Part shown: in pieces, positions 17,169 through 30,944 of the stretch
Numbering within the stretch: the stretch's first letter is position 1
Layout of the letters: each line of letters opens with the position of its first letter
Assembly (NCBI GenBank): GCA_005503085.1
Contig: SCOI01000001.1
Span: 124,001-188,000 of the forward strand
Source of the DNA: Burkholderiales bacterium C2
GTDB taxonomy: Bacteria; Pseudomonadota; Gammaproteobacteria; Burkholderiales; Burkholderiaceae_C
Direction: 5' to 3'
Length of the DNA: 64,000 nucleotides
Made by a program: the position numbers and the translations under genes
Notes under the pieces: generated by a model
The model's input: the letters and a program-made list of their open reading frames with translations, nothing else
What the model was told of the DNA's origin: nothing
Database searches by the model: none

Positions 17169-17881
17169 GCCGCCATGGTAACTGCCATCAGCAGGCCGAT
17201 CAGCAGCGGCTGGTGCAGCATGTAGAAGCTCAGCGACCAGCGGCCCAAGGCCGCCAGCGGTGCCAGCACGGCCGGCAGCGCGCCCTGCAGCAGTGCCGGC
17301 CGCCAGCGCCCCAGCGCGCAGCCCCACAGCATCACACCGATCCAGGGCAGCAGGGGCACATAGTCCTCGGTGAAAGGCTTGGCGGTGACCAGACCGACCC
17401 AGTTCGTCCAGCGGCTGTCGAACACCGGGTGCTGCCAGAGCAGCGGCGCGGCCAGCGCCAGCAGGCCCAGGCCGAACAGCGCGGCCGGCGGCAGACGCGG
17501 CGCCAGCAGCCGCAGGATCAGCAGCATCAGCGCCATGGCGTGCAGCACGCCGAAGCTGATGAAGCTGCGCGGGAACATCAGCCAGGAGCCGGCCGAGACC
17601 AGCAGCGCGCAGCCCGCCACCTGGGCCCAGCGGCGCCAGAAACGCGGCCAGCGCTGGCCCTGGGTCAGCGCCACCGACTGGCCCAGCCCGGCGCAGAACA
17701 GGAACAGGCTGACGATGGCCGTGCGCTGCCAGGTCCAGAACGGGTCATGCTTGAAATCGGCCGCGATCAGCCCGAAATGATCGAGATCGAAACAGAAGTG
17801 AAAGATCGCCATCCAGACGACGGCGGCGCCGCGCAGCGCGTCCAGGCGTTCATAGCGGAGGGCGGGGTCAGGTCTTATCAT
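17165..17881 (-). CDS. DUF1624 / heparan-alpha-glucosaminide acetyltransferase-like membrane protein
   Basis: A 238-residue integral membrane protein with about seven hydrophobic helices. It has the DUF1624 N-terminal signature [22 protein letters not shown] and a conserved [12 protein letters not shown] segment. The family is related to HGSNAT, which moves an acetyl group across a membrane to glucosamine, but bacterial members are uncharacterised. No ribosome site precedes the ATG. The start codon is only 29 bases from the divergent protease gene. It is the first gene of a run with rlmB and upp. Confidence 0.85.
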   Translation of the reverse strand: MIRPDPALRYERLDALRGAAVVWMAIFHFCFDLDHFGLIAADFKHDPFWTWQRTAIVSLFLFCAGLGQSVALTQGQRWPRFWRRWAQVAGCALLVSAGSWLMFPRSFISFGVLHAMALMLLILRLLAPRLPPAALFGLGLLALAAPLLWQHPVFDSRWTNWVGLVTAKPFTEDYVPLLPWIGVMLWGCALGRWRPALLQGALPAVLAPLAALGRWSLSFYMLHQPLLIGLLMAVTMAA

Positions 17882-17910
17882 CAGCGCCGCAGTCTAACGA
17901 CAAGCCAGCC

Positions 17911-18975
17911 ATGCACCGTCTTCTTCTGACCACCCTGCTCGCCGCGCTGAGCCTCGGCGCCGCCCAGGCCCAGCAGCCCCGCGAGGTCCAGCCGCGCGGC
18001 CCGCTGCAGGCAGCCGAGCTCAACCACATCAATGTCTTCAAGAAGGTCGCGCCCTCGGTGGTCCACATCACCACGCTGGGCCTGAGCCGCGATATGTTCT
18101 CGATGAATGTCTCCGAGGTGCCGCGCGGCACCGGCAGCGGCTTCATCTGGGACGAGCAAGGCCATATCGTCACCAACTTCCATGTGATCCAGGGCGCCAA
18201 CGCGGCCCGCATCACGCTCAATGACCAGAGCAGCTACGACGCCGAGCTGGTCGGCGCCTTCGAGGACCGCGACCTGGCCGTGCTGCGCATCAAGGCGCCG
18301 CGCGACAAGCTGCCGCCGATCCCGATGGGCGCCAGCCGCGACCTGCTGGTGGGCCAGCAGGTCTATGCGATCGGCAACCCCTTCGGCCTGGACCAGACGC
18401 TGACCACCGGCATCGTCTCGGCGCTGAACCGCGAGATCGAGTCGGTGACACGGCGCAGCATCCGCGGCGCGATCCAGACCGACGCGGCCATCAACCCCGG
18501 CAACTCCGGCGGCCCGCTGCTGGACTCGGCCGGCCGCCTGATCGGCGTCAACACCTCGATCTACAGCCCCAGCGGCGCCAGCGCCGGCATCGGCTTCGCG
18601 ATTCCGGTCGACGAGGTCAACCGCGTCGTGCCGCGCCTGATCAAGGACGGCCGCTTCATCCGCCCGGCCCTGGGCGTCAGCGCGGCGCCCGAGAACCTGC
18701 ACCGCGCGCTGAAGCTGCCCAAGGGCGTGGCGCTGCTGCGCGTCGCGCCCGGCAGCCCGGCGGCCAAGGCCGGGCTGCAGGCCTTTGCCCGGGCGCGCGA
18801 CGGCAGCCTGGTCCAGGGCGATGTGATCACCGCGGTCGGCGAGGTCGCGGTGGCCGATCTCGACGACATGCTCAGCGAGCTGGAGCGCCGCCAGAGCGGC
18901 GACACGGTGCGGCTGACGGTCTGGCGCGGCGGCAAGACCCGGGTGCTCAGCGTCGTGCTGGGCAGCTCAGACTGA
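17911..18975 (+). CDS. periplasmic trypsin-like serine protease with one PDZ domain (HtrA/DegS-like)
   Basis: A 354-residue exported protease. The signal peptide spans residues 1-20 (cleavage after AQA). The trypsin-like domain has the triad His91 (TNFHV), Asp121 (RDLAV) and Ser199 (GNSGGP). A single C-terminal PDZ domain covers about residues 250-350. One PDZ domain plus a cleavable signal differs from DegP (two PDZ) and from membrane-anchored DegS. Likely roles are periplasmic quality control or regulated proteolysis. Its end overlaps the convergent sensor kinase gene by nine bases. Confidence 0.92.
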   Translation: MHRLLLTTLLAALSLGAAQAQQPREVQPRGPLQAAELNHINVFKKVAPSVVHITTLGLSRDMFSMNVSEVPRGTGSGFIWDEQGHIVTNFHVIQGANAARITLNDQSSYDAELVGAFEDRDLAVLRIKAPRDKLPPIPMGASRDLLVGQQVYAIGNPFGLDQTLTTGIVSALNREIESVTRRSIRGAIQTDAAINPGNSGGPLLDSAGRLIGVNTSIYSPSGASAGIGFAIPVDEVNRVVPRLIKDGRFIRPALGVSAAPENLHRALKLPKGVALLRVAPGSPAAKAGLQAFARARDGSLVQGDVITAVGEVAVADLDDMLSELERRQSGDTVRLTVWRGGKTRVLSVVLGSSD

Positions 18976-21585
18976 CAGGGCCGCATCGATAGACCGCAGG
19001 ACCTGGGCGACCTCCAGCGGCTTGGTCAGATAGCCGGAGGCGCCGGCGGCCAGCGCGGCCTCGCGGCGCGCCGGTGTCGCATCGGCCGAGATCACCAGCA
19101 CCGGCAGGCCGGCCAGCTCGCCGCGCTGGCGCAGCCAGTCCAGTAGCTCCAGCGCCGAGCCGTCGGGCAGATGCATGTCCAGCAGCAGCAGGGTCGGTCG
19201 CCGCTCGCTCAGCTCGCGCCGCGCCTCGGCCAGATCAGCGGCCAGCCGCAGCCTCAGCCCCGGCCGCAGCGCCAGCAGCTCGCGCATCAGGCCGGCGTTG
19301 ACCGCGTTGTCCTCCACATAAAGCAGATCGGCGCTTTGCCCGGGCGGCACTGCTGCGCTGAGCAGCGGCAGCGGCCCGAGCTCGGCCGCCTCGGCCAGCG
19401 GCAGCCAGAGCGTGAACACCGTGCCCTGTCCGGCCCGGCTGCTGACCGTCAGGCGGCCCTGCATCAGCTGCAGCAGCCGCTGCGTGATCACCAGGCCGAT
19501 GCCGGTGCCGGGCACCGCCGTGCCCTCCAGCCCGAGTCGATCGAAAGGTCGGAACAGGCGGGCCAGCTGGGCCTCGTCCATGCCGCGGCCATCATCGCGC
19601 ACCGCCAGCCCCAGCCAGCCGGCCTGGCCCGGCTCCAGACTCAGCCAGACCGAGCCGCCGGCATGGCCGTACTTGATTGCATTGCTGAGCAGATTCAGCA
19701 GCACCTGCTGCAGCCGCGTCTTGTCGGCGCGCACATGGGCCGCGCCGACCAGGCTCGCATGCAGGCCCACGCCGGCGGCCTCGGCCTGCGGCGCGACCAG
19801 GCGCAACGCCGCCTGGGCAGCCTCGGCCAGGTCCATGGCCTCCAGGCTCAGCTGCAGGCCGCCGCTTTCGATGCGCGAGAGGTCCAGCACATCGTCGATC
19901 AGATGCACCAGATGCCAGCCGGCCGTCTCGATGCGGCGCAGCCGTTCCTGCTGGGCCGGCGTCAGCGCCTCCAGCGCCAGCAGCTGCGCATAGCCGAGGA
20001 TGGCATTCATCGGGGTGCGCAGCTCATGGCTGACGCGCGACAAAAACTCGCTCTTGGCCTGGCTGGCCGCCTCGGCGCCGCGTCGCGCCAGCTCCAGCTC
20101 GGCCGCGCGCAGACGCTCGGTCTGGTCGATCGCGACCGCCAGAAAGCCGCTGGCCCGGCCGGCGCCGTCATGCAGGGCCGTGACCGACAGCGAAACCCGC
20201 AGCACCGAGCCGTCGGCACGACGGTAACTCCAGTCGCCAAACTCGAAGCGGCCGGCCCGTGCCGCCGCCAGCAGGGCCTCGAAGGCCTGCTCCGGGCTGT
20301 CGGCCTGTGTACCGAGCTCGGCCGCGCGGGCTATCACCTCGTCGCCCTCATGCAGGCATAGCGCGCTGCGCAGCCCCACCATCTGCGCCGCCTGGTAGCC
20401 CAGCATCTTCTCGGCGCCACGATTGAAGAGCCGGAACACGCCCCGCTCATCCACCGACATCACCGCCACCTCGGTGGCCGCGTCCAGCACCGCCTGCAGA
20501 TCCAGCTGAGCCCGCTTGGCGCGCTGCTCCTGCTCCTGCAGCCGGTCCATCAGTGCGCGCAAGCGCTCCCACAAGGCATAGACCTCCTCGCTGCCCAGAT
20601 CGCCCGAAGCCTCACCGCCCTGCCCGGCCACGACCGCGTCGGCCAGCGCGACGATGCGGCGGTAGCGCGCCGCCTCGCGGTCCGCCAGCCGCAAGGCGGC
20701 CCAGACCGCCAGCGCCAGCGACAAGGTCAGCACCACGGCGGCCAGCCCGAGCAGGCGCAAGACCGGCCGATAAAGCCGGGCCCGCGGATGGGCCACCAGC
20801 ACCTGCCAGCCCGAGTCGGCGGCCGGCGCGATTGCCGCCTGCCAGCGCTGGCCGGCCAGCTCGAGTTCGCCGCTGCCGGGCCGGCCGTCCAGCGCCGCGC
20901 GCACCAGCGGCAGGTTCACCAGGCTCTCCTGCCAGTCGGCCAGCTGCTGCTGCGGGTGGACGATCACGCGGCCGCGGCCGTCCAGCACGATGACGATGGC
21001 GTCGTCGGCGCGCGCCAGCTGGGCCAGGTCCTTGGAGAGGCCGCCCAGCGCCAGCTCGCCAACCAGCAGGCGCGCGCCGGCACGAGCCGCCAGCACGGCC
21101 GTGACACGGCCGGTCAGCGGCGACAAAAAGGTGTCGGACCAGACCGCATGATCGGCGGTGTGCGCACGCTCGAAGAACGGTCGCTGCGATACATCCATGC
21201 CGACCAGATCGCTGGCCTGCACGCCGGCGCTGGGCCGCACCTGGGCCTCCTCGATCAGGCCCTGGTGATCGACGCAGTAGACCGCCTCGAACTCCTGGGT
21301 CAGATCCAATGCCGGGCCCAGCATGGCCTTGTCGCAGGACCGGGCCGTATCGGCGCGCAGCAGCGCGGCCAGCAGCAGCATGCCGCGCTGCGGCGCGGCC
21401 AGCTGGCTGGCGATGCGGCTGCGGGTCTGCATGGCCAGATGTTCGTTCTCCTGCGCCATCGCCCGCACCGCCTCGGGCAGGGTCAGGGCCCCCCACAGCA
21501 CGGCGAACGCCACCAGCGGCAGCAGGGCCGCGACGATGAATTGCCGCGCCAGCAGGCGGCGCAGGCTGGGTTTCTTCTTCGTCAT
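18967..21585 (-). CDS. hybrid sensor histidine kinase (Cache-PAS-HisKA-HATPase-REC)
   Basis: An 872-residue inner membrane sensor. Helices at about 15-37 and 277-299 flank a periplasmic Cache-like domain. A PAS domain (about 365-490), HisKA with His520 in SHELRTPMNAILGY, and HATPase (NAIKYG, DDGRGMDE, GTGIGLVI) follow. The C-terminal REC domain carries Asp803 in LLLDMHLPDG. The gene lies ten bases after the lipoprotein binding-protein gene, which suggests that protein delivers the signal. No response regulator or DNA-binding output gene is adjacent, so phosphate would pass to an unlinked partner. Confidence 0.92.
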   Translation of the reverse strand: MTKKKPSLRRLLARQFIVAALLPLVAFAVLWGALTLPEAVRAMAQENEHLAMQTRSRIASQLAAPQRGMLLLAALLRADTARSCDKAMLGPALDLTQEFEAVYCVDHQGLIEEAQVRPSAGVQASDLVGMDVSQRPFFERAHTADHAVWSDTFLSPLTGRVTAVLAARAGARLLVGELALGGLSKDLAQLARADDAIVIVLDGRGRVIVHPQQQLADWQESLVNLPLVRAALDGRPGSGELELAGQRWQAAIAPAADSGWQVLVAHPRARLYRPVLRLLGLAAVVLTLSLALAVWAALRLADREAARYRRIVALADAVVAGQGGEASGDLGSEEVYALWERLRALMDRLQEQEQRAKRAQLDLQAVLDAATEVAVMSVDERGVFRLFNRGAEKMLGYQAAQMVGLRSALCLHEGDEVIARAAELGTQADSPEQAFEALLAAARAGRFEFGDWSYRRADGSVLRVSLSVTALHDGAGRASGFLAVAIDQTERLRAAELELARRGAEAASQAKSEFLSRVSHELRTPMNAILGYAQLLALEALTPAQQERLRRIETAGWHLVHLIDDVLDLSRIESGGLQLSLEAMDLAEAAQAALRLVAPQAEAAGVGLHASLVGAAHVRADKTRLQQVLLNLLSNAIKYGHAGGSVWLSLEPGQAGWLGLAVRDDGRGMDEAQLARLFRPFDRLGLEGTAVPGTGIGLVITQRLLQLMQGRLTVSSRAGQGTVFTLWLPLAEAAELGPLPLLSAAVPPGQSADLLYVEDNAVNAGLMRELLALRPGLRLRLAADLAEARRELSERRPTLLLLDMHLPDGSALELLDWLRQRGELAGLPVLVISADATPARREAALAAGASGYLTKPLEVAQVLRSIDAALSV

Positions 21586-21595
21586 CGCCGCGATC

Positions 21596-22690
21596 TCAGG
21601 GGCGCAGACCTTGCAGCCGGCCGGCCCGCGCCTCGCTCAGATGCAGGCGCCGGTCGGTATCGCCATGGGCGTCCAGCTGCAGCGCCCCCTGCAACAGCGT
21701 CCAGCGCCGGCCCGCCTCGCCGAGCACCTCGCGCAGGCTCTGCGCGCCGGCACGCGCACGCCAGGCCTGCGCGCCCAGCATCAGCGAGTCATAGCTCTGC
21801 ACGGCGGCCGTGCCCGGCGGATCGCCGAAACGGGCCTGATAACGTTTCTTGAAGTCGACAAAGGCCGGCGACTCATCGTCCAGATCGAGCGCCTGCAAGA
21901 CCAGCGCGCCCTCGATGGCGCGGCCGCCATACTCCAGCAGGGACTTGTTGGCCCCCCAGGGCGAGACGGCCAGCTGCAGCGCGGGCCGGATCCGGCGCAG
22001 GGCCTGGGCCGTCAGCGCCGCCTCGGGCGCGCTATTGACCAGCACCACGGCCTCGGGCTGTGTGGCCAGCAGGCGCTCGGCCAGCGCCGCATAGTCCAGC
22101 CCCGGCCCCGACTCGTAGCGCAGCTCGGCCGGCGCCGGCGCGCCCAGCTCGCGCAGCTGCGCCACCAGGGCCAGCCCGAAGCTCTCGGTGTAGGCACGGT
22201 TGCGCATGTCCATCAGCACCGCCACCCGCCGCAGGCCGCGCTGGTAAAGCACCTGGCTGAGCTGGCGCGCGCTCTGCGGCGCGTCGGTGGCGATGCGAAA
22301 GAAATGGTCCTTGCGGCCGGACAGCTCGTGTGAGGTGGCCGTCGGGCTGATGGCCACCAGCTTCAGCCGCTCCAGCTCGGGCATGGCCGCCACCGCCATC
22401 GCGCTGGTCATCGGCCCGACCACCCACTGCGCGCCACGCGCCGCCAGCGACTGCAGCGCCTCGCTGAGCCGCTGCGGCGATTGCTGGTCGTCCTCGACCA
22501 GCAGCTCGAAGCGCTGCGCTCCGGCGGCGTTCAGCGTTTCGACGGCCAGCAGCGCACCGTTGCGCCCCTCCACCGCCAGATCGGCCGCCGAGCCCGACAG
22601 GCCGGAGACAAAACCCACCTTGATCGGCGCCCGCGGCCCGCAGGCCCAGAGCAGGCACAGCAACAATCCCAGGGCTGCGATACGCTTCAT
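21596..22690 (-). CDS. ABC-type amino-acid-like substrate-binding lipoprotein
   Basis: A 364-residue periplasmic binding protein of the Leu/Ile/Val-BP (receptor ligand-binding) family. A lipobox LLWAC sits at the end of the signal sequence, so it should be lipid-anchored. Family marks are IKVGFVSGLSGSAADL at the N-terminus, the VVGPMTSAMAVAA hinge strand, and SPTATSHELS. No permease or ATPase genes accompany it. It is instead followed at ten bases by a hybrid histidine kinase, which points to sensing rather than uptake. The start at 22690 puts the signal peptide at the N-terminus. The ligand is unknown. Confidence 0.88.
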   Translation of the reverse strand: MKRIAALGLLLCLLWACGPRAPIKVGFVSGLSGSAADLAVEGRNGALLAVETLNAAGAQRFELLVEDDQQSPQRLSEALQSLAARGAQWVVGPMTSAMAVAAMPELERLKLVAISPTATSHELSGRKDHFFRIATDAPQSARQLSQVLYQRGLRRVAVLMDMRNRAYTESFGLALVAQLRELGAPAPAELRYESGPGLDYAALAERLLATQPEAVVLVNSAPEAALTAQALRRIRPALQLAVSPWGANKSLLEYGGRAIEGALVLQALDLDDESPAFVDFKKRYQARFGDPPGTAAVQSYDSLMLGAQAWRARAGAQSLREVLGEAGRRWTLLQGALQLDAHGDTDRRLHLSEARAGRLQGLRP

Positions 22691-22806
22691 CGAACCACGA
22701 TAAGCTTTCACCGCGCGCCCCACAAGCGGGCAAAGCCCTTGCGGCCGCCGCGCCACGGCAAGGCCTTGCGCCGGCAAGGTTGGCGCGAGACTCCTAGACT
22801 GGGTGC

Positions 22807-23793
22807 ATGAGTCCTCTGTCCATCCTCGATCTCGCCCCCATCGTCGAAGGCGGCACCGCCGCCCAGGCCCTGCACGACAGCATCGCGCTGGCCCGGCATG
22901 GCGAAGCGCTGGGCTACACCCGATTCTGGGTGGCCGAACACCACAATATGGAGGGCATCGCCAGCTCGGCCACTGCTGTGCTGATCGGCCAGCTGGCCCA
23001 GGCCACGCAGACCCTGCGCATAGGCTCCGGCGGCATCATGCTGCCCAACCATGCGCCGCTGACGATAGCCGAGCAGTTCGGCACGCTGGCCACCTTGTTT
23101 CCCGACCGCATCGATCTGGGCCTGGGCCGCGCGCCGGGCACCGACGGGCCGACGATGCGGGCGCTGCGCCGCCATCTGAGCACGGCAGCCGAGGACCGCT
23201 TTCCGGAGGATGTGCTGGAGCTGCAGGCCTATCTGGGCCCGGCCAAGGAGGGTCAGGTCGTGCGCGCGATCCCCGGCCAGGGCACCGAGGTGCCGATCTG
23301 GCTGCTGGGGTCCAGCCTTTACAGCGCCCAGCTGGCCGCCTATCTGGGCCTGCCCTTCGCGTTTGCCTCGCATTTCGCGCCCGATCTGCTGATGCAGGCC
23401 CTGGACCTCTACCGCAGCCACTACCGGCCCAGCGCCAAGCATCCCAAGCCCTATGCGATGGTCGGACTGAACGTGGTCGTGGCCGACAGCGATGCCGAGG
23501 CGGCCTTTCTGTTCAGCTCGCTGCAACTGCGCTTTCTGGGCATGCAGCGCGGCCAGCGCGGTCTGCTGCCGCGGCCGGTCGACGATATGGAATCGCGCTG
23601 GAACGCGGCCGAGAAAGCGGGCGTGGCACGCATGCTGGCCGAGTCCATCGTCGGCTCGCCGGTCACGGTGCGCGCCGGCCTGCGCGCGACGCAGGAGCGC
23701 ACCGGTGCCGACGAGTTCATCGTCGCCTGCGCGGTGCACGACCAGGGGGCGCGCCGGCGCTCCTACGAACTGCTGGCCCAGCTGAGTCGCTAG
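22807..23793 (+). CDS. LLM class flavin-dependent oxidoreductase
   Basis: A 328-residue bacterial luciferase-like monooxygenase-family protein. The N-terminus runs [19 protein letters not shown] and is followed by [14 protein letters not shown] and [10 protein letters not shown]. The later [14 protein letters not shown] segment is typical of the subfamily that includes E. coli YhbW. These enzymes use FMNH2 or F420, and substrates of this subgroup are unknown. The gene diverges from the sensor binding-protein gene across 116 bases. It stands alone in its orientation. Confidence 0.9.
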   Translation: MSPLSILDLAPIVEGGTAAQALHDSIALARHGEALGYTRFWVAEHHNMEGIASSATAVLIGQLAQATQTLRIGSGGIMLPNHAPLTIAEQFGTLATLFPDRIDLGLGRAPGTDGPTMRALRRHLSTAAEDRFPEDVLELQAYLGPAKEGQVVRAIPGQGTEVPIWLLGSSLYSAQLAAYLGLPFAFASHFAPDLLMQALDLYRSHYRPSAKHPKPYAMVGLNVVVADSDAEAAFLFSSLQLRFLGMQRGQRGLLPRPVDDMESRWNAAEKAGVARMLAESIVGSPVTVRAGLRATQERTGADEFIVACAVHDQGARRRSYELLAQLSR

Positions 23794-23811
23794 GCCTTCG
23801 CAGGGCCTTGC

Positions 23812-25356
23812 TCAGAGCTTGAAGACCTGCACCGCCTCGACCAGGCGGCCGGCCTGGTGCTTCAGGCTCTCGGCGGCAGCAGCGCTCTGCTCCACCAGCG
23901 CGGCGTTCTGCTGTGTGACCTGATCGAGCTGGCCCACCGCATCGCTGACCTGACCTATGCCCGAGGTCTGCTCGACGGTGGCTGTGCTGATCTCGCCGAT
24001 CAGATCGGCCACCCGCTTGACCTGGGCCACGATGCCCTCCATCGCCTGGCCGGCGTCACCCACCAGGCGCGTGCCGGTCTCGACCTTCTCGACGCTGTCA
24101 TTGATCAGGCTCTTGATCTCCTTGGCCGCATTGGCGCTGCGCTGCGCCAGGCTGCGCACCTCGGAGGCGACGACCGCAAAGCCCCGCCCCTGCTCGCCGG
24201 CGCGCGCCGCCTCGACGGCGGCATTCAGCGCCAGGATATTGGTCTGGAAGGCGATGCCGTCGATCACGCTGATGATGTCGCTGATGCGCCGGCTGGAGGC
24301 GCTGATCTCGTCCATCGTGCCGACCACCCGGGCCACCACCTCGCCGCCCTGCGCGGCCGCCGCGCGGGCCGAGCCGGCCAGGGTGTTGGCCTGCTGGGCG
24401 GTGTCGGCGCTGGAGCGCACGGTGCCGGCCAGCTGTTCCATCGACGCGGCCGTCTGCTGCAGATTGCTGGCCTGCTCCTCGGTGCGCTGGCTCAGGTCGG
24501 CATTGCCGGTGGCGATCTGGCTGGAGCCGGTGGCGATCGAATCGCTGCTCTGGCGCACGGTGGACACGACCTTGACCAGGCTCTCGTTCATCGCCTTCAG
24601 GGCCTGCAGCAGCTGGCCGGTCTCGTCCTTGCTGTTCACCTCGATGCGCGAGCTCAGGTCACCGGCGGCCACGGTCTCGGCCAGGCGCACGGCCTGCCGG
24701 ATCGGCGCGACGATGCTGCGGGTGATGCCGGTGCTCAGCAGCACGCCGATCGCCAGGGCCACCGCGCTGCCGCCCAGGATCAGCCAGCGGTTCAGGCTGC
24801 GGCTGGCCTCGGCCTCGGCGCTGCGCTGCGCCTGCAGCTCGCGCTCGAGCTTATCGAACTCGGCATGCACGGCACGAAAGCCATCCATCGCCGCCTTGTC
24901 GCCGCCCAGCATGAAGGCCGAGACCAGATCGTCGATGATCTTGCTGCCGGCACGCACCTCCTGGCGCACCGGGAACAGCGCCTCGATGGCGGCCTTGAGC
25001 TCCTGCTGGCGCTGCTTCATCAGATCCAGCCGCTGTTGCTGCTCGGGGTTGTCGGCGGTCAGCTGCTTGGCTTCTGACCAGGTCTTGTCAAAAGACGCCT
25101 GGCCGATCTTCCAGGGCTCCAGATAGCGATCCTCGCCGGCCAGCAGATAGCCGCGCCCGCCGGTCTGCATGCTGACCATGGACTGCAGCAGCTTCTCGCC
25201 GCGGTCCAGCACCTCGTAGGTGTGGATATTGAGCCTCTCGGCCTCGGCCAGCTTGGCACCGCTGCCCAGCGCGGTCCAGACCACCAGCAGGAACACGCCG
25301 ATCACCGCAGCAAAGGCCACGGCCAGACGACGGCCGATCGACAAATTGGCAAACAT
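23812..25356 (-). CDS. methyl-accepting chemotaxis protein (CHASE3 sensor)
   Basis: A 514-residue receptor. The first membrane helix is at about residues 10-30. A helical periplasmic CHASE3-like bundle (about 35-180) follows, with the GGRGYLLAGEDRYLEPW motif. The second helix is near 190-210, then HAMP and a long cytoplasmic coiled coil with the MCP hairpin tip EVRSLAQRSANAAKEIK. There is no C-terminal NWETF-type CheR tether. A GTG two codons upstream (25362) has the better spacing to an AGGAG site, so the start may be there. No che genes are in the window. Confidence 0.93.
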   Translation of the reverse strand: MFANLSIGRRLAVAFAAVIGVFLLVVWTALGSGAKLAEAERLNIHTYEVLDRGEKLLQSMVSMQTGGRGYLLAGEDRYLEPWKIGQASFDKTWSEAKQLTADNPEQQQRLDLMKQRQQELKAAIEALFPVRQEVRAGSKIIDDLVSAFMLGGDKAAMDGFRAVHAEFDKLERELQAQRSAEAEASRSLNRWLILGGSAVALAIGVLLSTGITRSIVAPIRQAVRLAETVAAGDLSSRIEVNSKDETGQLLQALKAMNESLVKVVSTVRQSSDSIATGSSQIATGNADLSQRTEEQASNLQQTAASMEQLAGTVRSSADTAQQANTLAGSARAAAAQGGEVVARVVGTMDEISASSRRISDIISVIDGIAFQTNILALNAAVEAARAGEQGRGFAVVASEVRSLAQRSANAAKEIKSLINDSVEKVETGTRLVGDAGQAMEGIVAQVKRVADLIGEISTATVEQTSGIGQVSDAVGQLDQVTQQNAALVEQSAAAAESLKHQAGRLVEAVQVFKL

Positions 25357-25432
25357 CCTCACTCACAACTCCTCTTGATGGCCGCCCCGGGACACCATAG
25401 CCGCCGGGGTCAGGTCTTGAGCTCCGTCGAGA

Positions 25433-25459
25433 CCACCCCAGGCTATCGGCTGGGGGTGG
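25433..25459 (-). terminator. possible terminator hairpin after purL
   Basis: An imperfect stem pairs CCACCCCAG with CTGGGGGTGG (one extra G) around a short loop. It begins about 25 bases downstream of the purL stop when read on the minus strand. No clear U-tract follows, so intrinsic termination would be weak. It may instead mark a Rho-dependent end. Confidence 0.35.
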
Positions 25460-25483
25460 CGAGTCTTGAGGATGAAAAGCCGC

Positions 25484-29482
<3,999 letters not shown>

Positions 29483-29565
29483 GGAATCCCGCAGTGCTAG
29501 CCGGACCGAGACGGCCGACCTTCGATGAAGTGCGGGATTCTACCGAGGCTGGCCTGGGTCTTGGA

Positions 29566-29589
29566 CTTGCCGCCCGCAAAGGCGGCAAG
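29566..29589. terminator. hairpin between the mtaD-like gene and purL
   Basis: Perfect nine-base arms CTTGCCGCC and GGCGGCAAG flank a CGCAAA loop. The stem lies 22 bases beyond the deaminase stop on the minus strand. No U-run follows in that direction, but the stem is strong and well placed to separate the salvage operon from purL. The purL promoter must lie between this hairpin and 29482. Confidence 0.5.
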
Positions 29590-29611
29590 TTTCACCAGTC
29601 GGTAAGTGAAC

Positions 29612-30934
29612 TCAGCGCTCGGTCTTCATCTTGGCGACGATGCCTTCGATGCGATCCAGCAAGGCACCCTGGTCCACCGTGGTCAGCTCGCGGTCCTTCA
29701 AGACCTGGCGGCCGCCGACCCAGACATCGGAGACATGCTCGCGGCCGGCCACGTAGACCAGTTGGGCCTCGGGGTTGTAGACCGGTCGGCATTCCAGCGC
29801 GTCCAGCGACACCGCGACGACGTCGGCCAGCTTGCCCACTTCCAACGACCCCAGGTCGTCGCCCCGGCCCATGGCCTTGGCGGCGCGAATGGTGGCCATC
29901 TCCAGCGCCGTGCGGGCCGAGACGGTGGTCGGGTTCTGCGTCGAGCCCTTGGCCAGCAAGGCCGCGGCGCGGATCTCGCCGAACATGTCCTGCCGGTTGT
30001 TCGACGCCGCGCCATCGGTGCCCAGAATCGTGTTGACGCCGGCGGCTTCGAGCGCTGTCACCGGGCAGACGCCCGAGGCCAGCTTCATATTCGAGTTCGG
30101 GTTGTGCACCAGGTGCACCTGCTGACGCGCCAGCATCGCGATCTCGTCCTCGTTCAAATGGACCATGTGCACGGCCATCATCTTCTCGTTGAGCAGGCCC
30201 AGCTTGTTCAAGCGCTCCAGCGGCCGCATGCCGTATTGCTTCAGGCTGCCATCGACCTCGTCCTGGGTCTCGTGGATATGGCAGTGCATCTGCATGCCAT
30301 GCTGCTCAGCCAGCTGGCGCAGCTTGACGAAGGTCTCGTCCGACACCGTGTAAGGCGCGTGCGGCGCGCTGGTCCAGTCCAGGAGTTTCTCGCCCTTGAA
30401 CTGCTGGTACGCGGCCAGGCCCTTGGCGATGTAGTCGTCCGGGCCCGAGGCATAGCCGGTCGGGAAATCGATCACGTTGATGGACACGCCGGCACGCAGA
30501 CCCGAGTCGACGGCGGCGCGCGCCATCGCGGTCGGAAAGAAGTACATATCGTTCAGATAGGTCACGCCGCCGCGTAGCGCCTCGGCCGCCGACAGCAGCG
30601 AGCCCTGGTAGGTCCAGTCCTCGCTGACCCACTTCTTCTCCAGCGGCCAGATGTGGTTGTTGAGCCAGTCCATCAGCGGCACATCGTCGGCCACGCCACG
30701 CAGCAGCGACATCGCCGAATGCGTGTGGCCGTTGATCAGACCGGGGATCAGCACATGCGAGCCGAGCTCGACCTTGGCCGCATCCGGGTACCGGGTCTCG
30801 GCCTCGGCCCAGGGCAGGAGGGCCGCAATGCGCTCGCCCTCCATCACCAGCGCATGCTCGTTGAGCACCTCGCTGCCGGGCGCCATCGAGACGATCCAGC
30901 GGGCCTTCAGCAGGGTTTGTTGGGCTTGGCTCAT
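29612..30934 (-). CDS. mtaD: TRZ/ATZ family amidohydrolase, likely 5'-methylthioadenosine/SAH deaminase
   Basis: A 440-residue amidohydrolase with the metal-binding motifs GHTHSAMSL, HCHIHET and LGTDGAASNN. Its length and residues match MtaD-type deaminases of MTA, S-adenosylhomocysteine or adenosine. Guanine or s-triazine deaminases are more distant options. The start at 30934 follows an AGGAG site by six bases. It is the last gene of an operon with a nucleoside hydrolase and ribokinase, which supports a purine nucleoside salvage role. The ten-base gap to the upstream gene indicates co-transcription. Confidence 0.85.
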   Translation of the reverse strand: MSQAQQTLLKARWIVSMAPGSEVLNEHALVMEGERIAALLPWAEAETRYPDAAKVELGSHVLIPGLINGHTHSAMSLLRGVADDVPLMDWLNNHIWPLEKKWVSEDWTYQGSLLSAAEALRGGVTYLNDMYFFPTAMARAAVDSGLRAGVSINVIDFPTGYASGPDDYIAKGLAAYQQFKGEKLLDWTSAPHAPYTVSDETFVKLRQLAEQHGMQMHCHIHETQDEVDGSLKQYGMRPLERLNKLGLLNEKMMAVHMVHLNEDEIAMLARQQVHLVHNPNSNMKLASGVCPVTALEAAGVNTILGTDGAASNNRQDMFGEIRAAALLAKGSTQNPTTVSARTALEMATIRAAKAMGRGDDLGSLEVGKLADVVAVSLDALECRPVYNPEAQLVYVAGREHVSDVWVGGRQVLKDRELTTVDQGALLDRIEGIVAKMKTER

Positions 30935-30944
30935 GGGTTTCTCC

